A stretch of 64,000 nucleotides of DNA. It comes from Streptomyces sp. NBC_01317 (lineage in GTDB: Bacteria > Actinomycetota > Actinomycetes > Streptomycetales > Streptomycetaceae). Location: contig NZ_CP108393.1 of the NCBI RefSeq assembly GCF_035961655.1, positions 868,001 through 932,000 on the forward strand, read 5' to 3'. Of this stretch, positions 60,293 to 64,000 are shown piece after piece. A program made the position numbers and the translations under genes. The notes under the pieces were generated by a model. The model worked only from the letters and a program-made list of their open reading frames with translations. It was not told the origin of the DNA and did not search any database. The first letter of the stretch is position 1, and the number at the start of each line of letters is the position of its first letter.

Positions 60293-61914
60293 ACCTCAGC
60301 ACCCGCCGGCGCCTGGTCGCCGTCCCGCTCACCGCCGCTCTGCTCACCCCGTTCGCCCTGCTGGCCGCCGCACCACCGGCGGCCGCGCACCCCCTGGGCA
60401 ACTTCACAGTCAACTACGCCACCCACTTCACCCTCCGCCCGCACGCGGTCGAGGCGGAGATCGTGGTGGACCGCGCAGAGATCGCGGCGGCGCAGGAGCG
60501 CCCGCTCATCGACCGGGACCACGACGGTTCCCTCGGCGCCGATGAGCGGGGGGCGTACGCGGACAAGGCATGTGCCACGCTCGCCGGGCAACTGGCCGCC
60601 GACGTGGGCGGTGTGCGCATCCGGTGGAACCGGGGCGCGGGCGGCCTGACCTTCCGTACGGGCGAGGCGGGGCTCAGGACCAGCCGACTGACCTGCCGGC
60701 TCGACGCCGACGCGCCCCTCAGCTCGCCGGCCGACATCCGTGTCGTCACCCACTACGACACCCGGCGTATCGGTTGGCGCGAGATCACCGCCGACGGCGA
60801 GGGCGTCACCCTCACCGCCTCCTCCGTCCCGGCGGTCTCAGCCACCGACCGGCTCCGTCACTACCCCCGAAACCCGCTCGCCGCGCCGCTCGACCAGCGC
60901 GGTGCCGAACTGCGGACAGCCCCGGGGCAGGGGCCGACGGCCGGGCCCGGGGCCCGGATCGTGCCGTCCGGCGTGCCCGGAGCGGGCGTCGTCACGGCCC
61001 TGCTCGACAAGGTCTCCGACCGCTTCGACGCTCTCATCGGCAGCCGCGAACTGACCCTTCCCGTCGGCCTGCTCGCCCTGCTCCTCGCCGTGGTCCTCGG
61101 CGCCTCCCACGCGGCGATGCCCGGCCACGGAAAGACGATCATGGCCGCTTATCTGGCCGGCCGCCGGGGCACCCCTCGCGACGCCGTCACCGTCGGCGCC
61201 ACCGTCACCCTCACCCACACGGCCGGCGTCCTCGCCCTCGGCCTCGCCCTCCCGCTCGCCACCCACCTCGCCGGGGAGGCCGTCCTCGCGTGGCTCGGCG
61301 TGGTCAGCGGCCTTCTCGTCACCGCCATCGGCTGCCAACTCCTGCGCTCAGCCGTCCGAGGCGACCAGCGCGAGCACCACCACGGGCATGGGCAGGGGCA
61401 TGGACACGGGCACGGGCATCACCACCCCCATGGAGAGCACGGGCACAGCCACCACCCGCTGCCTGTCCTGCCGCCCTCACGCCACACACCCACCAGCGGC
61501 ACCACCGTCGTCCTGACCAAACCGGCCACCGCGCTCCAGCACGATCACGACCACGACCATCATCACCACTCCCCCACTCCGTCCCGGGGAAGGCGCTGGT
61601 CCCTGGTCGGGGTCGGCATCGCGGGCGGTCTCGTACCCAGCCCGTCGGCCCTGGTCGTTCTCCTCGGCGCCGTGGCACTCGGCCGGACGGCCTTCGGCGT
61701 CCTCCTCGTCATCGGCTACGGCCTCGGCATGGCCGCCACCCTCACCCTGGCCGGACTCCTCCTCGTACACCTGCGCGACCGCATCGGCACCCGTACCGCG
61801 CAGAGGGCCTCCGCCCGGCTGAAGGCGCTCGCGCGCATCGGCCCCGCCGCCACCTCGGCCCTCGTGCTCCTTGTCGGGATCGGCCTCACCGCCCGGGCCG
61901 TCACCGGCATGTGA
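60289..61914 (+). CDS. NicO-family (RcnA/HoxN-like) nickel/cobalt transporter with N-terminal extracytoplasmic domain
   Basis: 541 residues. Signal peptide (about 1-33, ending PPAAAHP), an extracytoplasmic domain to about 240, then six or so membrane helices with the metal-path motif ASHAAMPGHGKTIMAAYLAG and a cytoplasmic or external His-rich loop (about 362-430; HGHGQGHGHGHGHHH, HDHDHDHHHH). Likely exports or imports Ni/Co; direction cannot be read. Coupled to the TPR gene. The DUF4331-TPR-NicO arrangement recurs in actinobacteria as I recall, but its job is not known. Confidence 0.85.
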   Translation: MNLSTRRRLVAVPLTAALLTPFALLAAAPPAAAHPLGNFTVNYATHFTLRPHAVEAEIVVDRAEIAAAQERPLIDRDHDGSLGADERGAYADKACATLAGQLAADVGGVRIRWNRGAGGLTFRTGEAGLRTSRLTCRLDADAPLSSPADIRVVTHYDTRRIGWREITADGEGVTLTASSVPAVSATDRLRHYPRNPLAAPLDQRGAELRTAPGQGPTAGPGARIVPSGVPGAGVVTALLDKVSDRFDALIGSRELTLPVGLLALLLAVVLGASHAAMPGHGKTIMAAYLAGRRGTPRDAVTVGATVTLTHTAGVLALGLALPLATHLAGEAVLAWLGVVSGLLVTAIGCQLLRSAVRGDQREHHHGHGQGHGHGHGHHHPHGEHGHSHHPLPVLPPSRHTPTSGTTVVLTKPATALQHDHDHDHHHHSPTPSRGRRWSLVGVGIAGGLVPSPSALVVLLGAVALGRTAFGVLLVIGYGLGMAATLTLAGLLLVHLRDRIGTRTAQRASARLKALARIGPAATSALVLLVGIGLTARAVTGM

Positions 61915-61948
61915 ACAGGAAAGCCGCCAGGGCACCAACGGATCGCGC

Positions 61949-62587
61949 TCACAAACGGGTCCGCAGGGTGGTGGTGCCACCACCGGTGAGCCGGGGCAGG
62001 GCGTGACGCCGGCCGGCGAGGACGGAGATGAGGTGCTCGGCCGTGCCGGCGACGTCGAGGTTCCGATCGCCGGGGTGGTGCCAGTCGGTGTCGGTGGTAC
62101 GGAGGGTGAGGCCGCGGGCCCGTGCGCGGGCCGGAATGAACGGGTTGGGAACGGTCGTCTCGATCTTCAGGACGGCGTTGGCGACTTCGGGAGCGGTACG
62201 GGCCGGGCGGCCGAGGGCAAGGGCGATGTCGAGGTGGTGGACGGTGTGGTCGCCGAGCATGAGCGGGGCGGGCAGGAGTCGTCCGATGCCCCGGGGCCGC
62301 ACGCGGGCCCGGTCGAAGGCGTCGAGGAGTTCGGCCGGGGTGTGACGGTGGCCGTGGCGGCGGGAGAGGTCCGCGTTGGCGCTGTCGAAGGACGCGCGGT
62401 GGCTGCCCAGGGCGACGAGCAGCCGTGACAGCGGAAGCCGCAGTCCGAGGACGAGATGGGCGAGGACGTCCCGGTTGGTCCACCCGGCGCACAGGCTGGG
62501 GCGGTGCCACTCGTCATCGGTGAGGGTGCGGGCGAACGAGGCGAAGTGGTCGTCCTGGCGGGCGAGGAGCGCGGCGTGGTCGGTCAC
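61949..62587 (-). CDS. Maleylpyruvate isomerase-family mycothiol-dependent protein (DinB-like)
   Basis: 212 residues of the DinB/MDMPI fold: four-helix start ALLARQDDHFASFARTLTDD, DEWHRPSLCAGWTNRDVLAHLVL with the metal-binding His, and MLGDHTVHHLDIALALGRPA giving the other two His ligands. Many are thiol-transferases using mycothiol, an actinobacterial thiol. Ends 35 bp from the convergent NicO stop. The divergent TetR gene (62776) and the repeats at 62710-62759 lie upstream, so this could be the regulated target. Confidence 0.82.
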   Translation of the reverse strand: MTDHAALLARQDDHFASFARTLTDDEWHRPSLCAGWTNRDVLAHLVLGLRLPLSRLLVALGSHRASFDSANADLSRRHGHRHTPAELLDAFDRARVRPRGIGRLLPAPLMLGDHTVHHLDIALALGRPARTAPEVANAVLKIETTVPNPFIPARARARGLTLRTTDTDWHHPGDRNLDVAGTAEHLISVLAGRRHALPRLTGGGTTTLRTRL

Positions 62588-62709
62588 GGCCCACCCCGCC
62601 GAGCACCGTCGGCCGTGGGTGCCCGGTGAGTTCGTGGCCGGATCGACGCGCGGGTCTCCGGCGGGGCGGTGGGGGTCGGGGGCATGGGTGGGCGTCCTCC
62701 CTCTGATCT

Positions 62710-62759
62710 GATACGTACGGTGTACGTGTAGTGCCTTCGGATACGTACGCTGTACGTGT
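62710..62759. promoter_or_regulatory. Pair of identical operator-like sites upstream of the TetR gene
   Basis: GATACGTACGSTGTACGTGT occurs at 62710-62729 and 62740-62759 (S = G, then C), 30 bp apart. Each is an imperfect palindrome (ACACGTACA complements TGTACGTGT). The second ends directly at the ribosome site of the TetR gene. Typical placement for a self-repressing TetR protein. Confidence 0.75.
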
Positions 62760-62775
62760 CAAGGAGAGGGCCACG

Positions 62776-63411
62776 ATGAGAGCCCGGTTCACGATTGCGG
62801 AGATCCAGTAGCAGGCGCTGGCCATCGTCGATCGCGACGGCCTGGCCGGGCTGTCGATGCGCTCGCTCGCGGGGGCACTCCGGACGGGACCGATGACGCT
62901 CTACAACTACGTCAAGGACCGCGAGGCACTGGAGGAACTCGTGGTCGACGCCTTCGCCGCCCAGGTGGACCTGCGGGAACCCACCGACGACTGGGCCGCC
63001 GACACGCGGGCCGCCGCGACCGCCCTGTGGCACGCGGTCCGGGCGCACCCGGCCGCCGTACCGCTCGTCCTCACACGCCGCACGTCCGGCCCGGCGGCTC
63101 TGGCCCCGGCGGAGGTCCTGGCGTCCGCCCTCACCCGCTCGGGCCTGGGCGGCGCGGATCTGCTCGCCGCCTTCCGCGCCGTCATGGCCTTCGTGATGGG
63201 CCTCGCCCAGGCCGAACTCGCGGGCCCCCTGGCCCCGGAGGGCGCCGCGACCGCCGAGGCACGGCGCGTCGGCGCCCTCGCCGAGGGCACCCTCCCGGCC
63301 CTCTCCCGACTCGCCGCCGTCAGCGCCGGCCACGCGGACGAGGAGTTCGACCGAGGCCTCGCACTCATCCTCGGGGGCATCCGGCAGGCCGCGGCGAGCG
63401 AGCGAGCCTGA
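62776..63411 (+). pseudogene. TetR-family regulator interrupted by an in-frame TAG codon
   Basis: AAGGAGAGGG precedes ATG 62776. The frame reads MRARFTIAEIQ, stop (TAG at 62809-62811), then QALAIVDRDGLAGLSMRSLA and GPMTLYNYVKDREALEELVV, an otherwise perfect TetR HTH followed by an intact ligand domain to 63411. The only later start, ATG 62857, would drop the first helix of the DNA-binding domain (185 residues left). A point mutation (for example CAG or GAG to TAG) explains it; sequencing error is the alternative. Confidence 0.75.
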
Positions 63412-63439
63412 CCGGCGCGGGCGCAGGACTGTCCGAGGT

Positions 63440-63938
63440 CACACCTCGGGGACAACCGCCGTACGCACTGATGGAAGCCCTCGACCCCGGCCCCCGTCAG
63501 CGGCGCGCCGTGCGCCAACCCGACAGCCGTCACGTTGTGCGGGATACGGCTCAGGCTGCCGGCCCGGGTGGAGGGGTCGGCGGCCACCGAAGCGCCGGGA
63601 TCCCGTCGAGGAAGGGCCCCCACGCGCCGGAGCGTCCCCCTTGGGGAACACGACTGGGGAACACGACCCGCCTCCAGCCGGCCGGCGTCGGCCTCATGGA
63701 TCAGGATCCGGGCGCCGGTGCGGCGGCGCAGTTCCGCCGCACCCTTGACGTGGTCGGGGTGGGCGTGGCTCAGCACGATGTGCTTGATGTCGCCGGGCTC
63801 GCGGCCCAGTTCGCCCACAGCGGCGAGCAGAACGCCGGGGGCCTTGGCCCACCCGACGTCGACCAGAGTGAAGCCGTCGTCACCGTCGAGGCTCTCCCGG
63901 TTCCGTACGAACCGGAACCTCAGGTCGTCCGTGCCCAC
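63440..63938 (-). pseudogene. Metallo-beta-lactamase-fold hydrolase, frameshifted and shortened
   Basis: On the minus strand: VDVGWAKAPGVLLAAVGELG, then IVLSHAHPDHVKGAAELRRR with the MBL zinc motif HxHxDH, and HEADAGRLEAGRVP. The expected following sequence (FPKGDAPARGG, then GGRRPLHPGRQPEPYPA) continues in another reading frame, and the end (NVTAVGLAHGAPLTGAG) returns in the first. The central zinc His/Asp segments are absent. GTG at 63938 is a possible start, but the gene may begin outside the window. Non-functional as it stands. Confidence 0.65.
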
Positions 63939-64000
63939 GTCACCCAGGAGCGACTTGCGCTCGGTGTCGGAAGGGGGGCGATCCCGGCCGATCCGGCGCG

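Noticed and set aside
62809..62811. TAG in the tetR frame considered as a recoded amino acid codon
   Set aside because: No pyrrolysine or suppressor machinery is visible, and TAG is used as an ordinary stop by several genes here; nonsense mutation is simpler.
62584..63333. Minus-strand frame opposite the TetR gene
   Set aside because: Gly/Arg/Glu-rich shadow; the plus strand encodes a recognisable TetR protein.

Overview
The window is very GC-rich, with GTG and occasional TTG starts, strong purine-rich ribosome binding sites, Tat-type lipoproteins, a chaplin-like secreted protein, a mycothiol-dependent enzyme family and an interspersed repeat typical of the genus. All of this points to a Streptomyces chromosome, probably an accessory-rich arm. 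I saw no rRNA, tRNA or CRISPR array.

Layout. 1-2297: oxalate catabolism pair (oxalyl-CoA decarboxylase, cut by the window edge, and formyl-CoA transferase), closed by a perfect hairpin shared with a convergent secreted sugar dehydrogenase. 4055-27304: a catabolic island of about 23 kb, almost all on the minus strand. It holds three Gfo/Idh/MocA oxidoreductases, two TIM-barrel sugar isomerase-like proteins, two ThuA-like proteins, an epimerase, a SIS-domain protein, a BadF-type kinase, a copper amine oxidase, aldehyde and aldo-keto dehydrogenases, a complete peptide/oligosaccharide-type ABC importer and two closely related GntR/UTRA regulators. Start/stop overlaps of 4 bp chain eight consecutive genes (8211-15974). 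A divergent promoter region (25303-25570) carries a 25-bp palindrome just downstream of a good minus-strand promoter. The gene families suggest uptake and keto-sugar-type breakdown of a glycoside or amino-sugar that carries a primary amine; the substrate is not known.

27441-37237: membrane proteins, a six-repeat helical (wHTH-like) protein next to an STM4015-type leucine-rich protein, a lipase, a cytochrome P450 with an altered I-helix, a TPR protein and a chaplin-like peptide. 36830-38391 is a DGPF protein plus ECF42-type sigma factor pair with a matching upstream promoter. 38499-45352: HPP protein, M24 peptidase, LysE exporter, molybdopterin oxidoreductase, a four-gene roadblock/DUF4388 cluster and two small proteins. 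45712-49135: an in-frame MFS-YihY fusion, a holin-X-type protein and a DUF3618 protein with LEA-like repeats.

49695-64000: mixed single genes (SRPBCC, SnoaL-like, methyltransferase, flavoprotein, GlxA-type regulator, gap), then a zone of gene decay: an IS5-like transposase remnant, a dipZ pseudogene with an internal inverted piece, a dihydrofolate-reductase-like fragment, a TetR gene with an in-frame amber codon and a frameshifted metallo-beta-lactamase-fold gene. Between these lies an apparently intact DUF4331 / TPR / NicO metal-transporter module (57276-61914).
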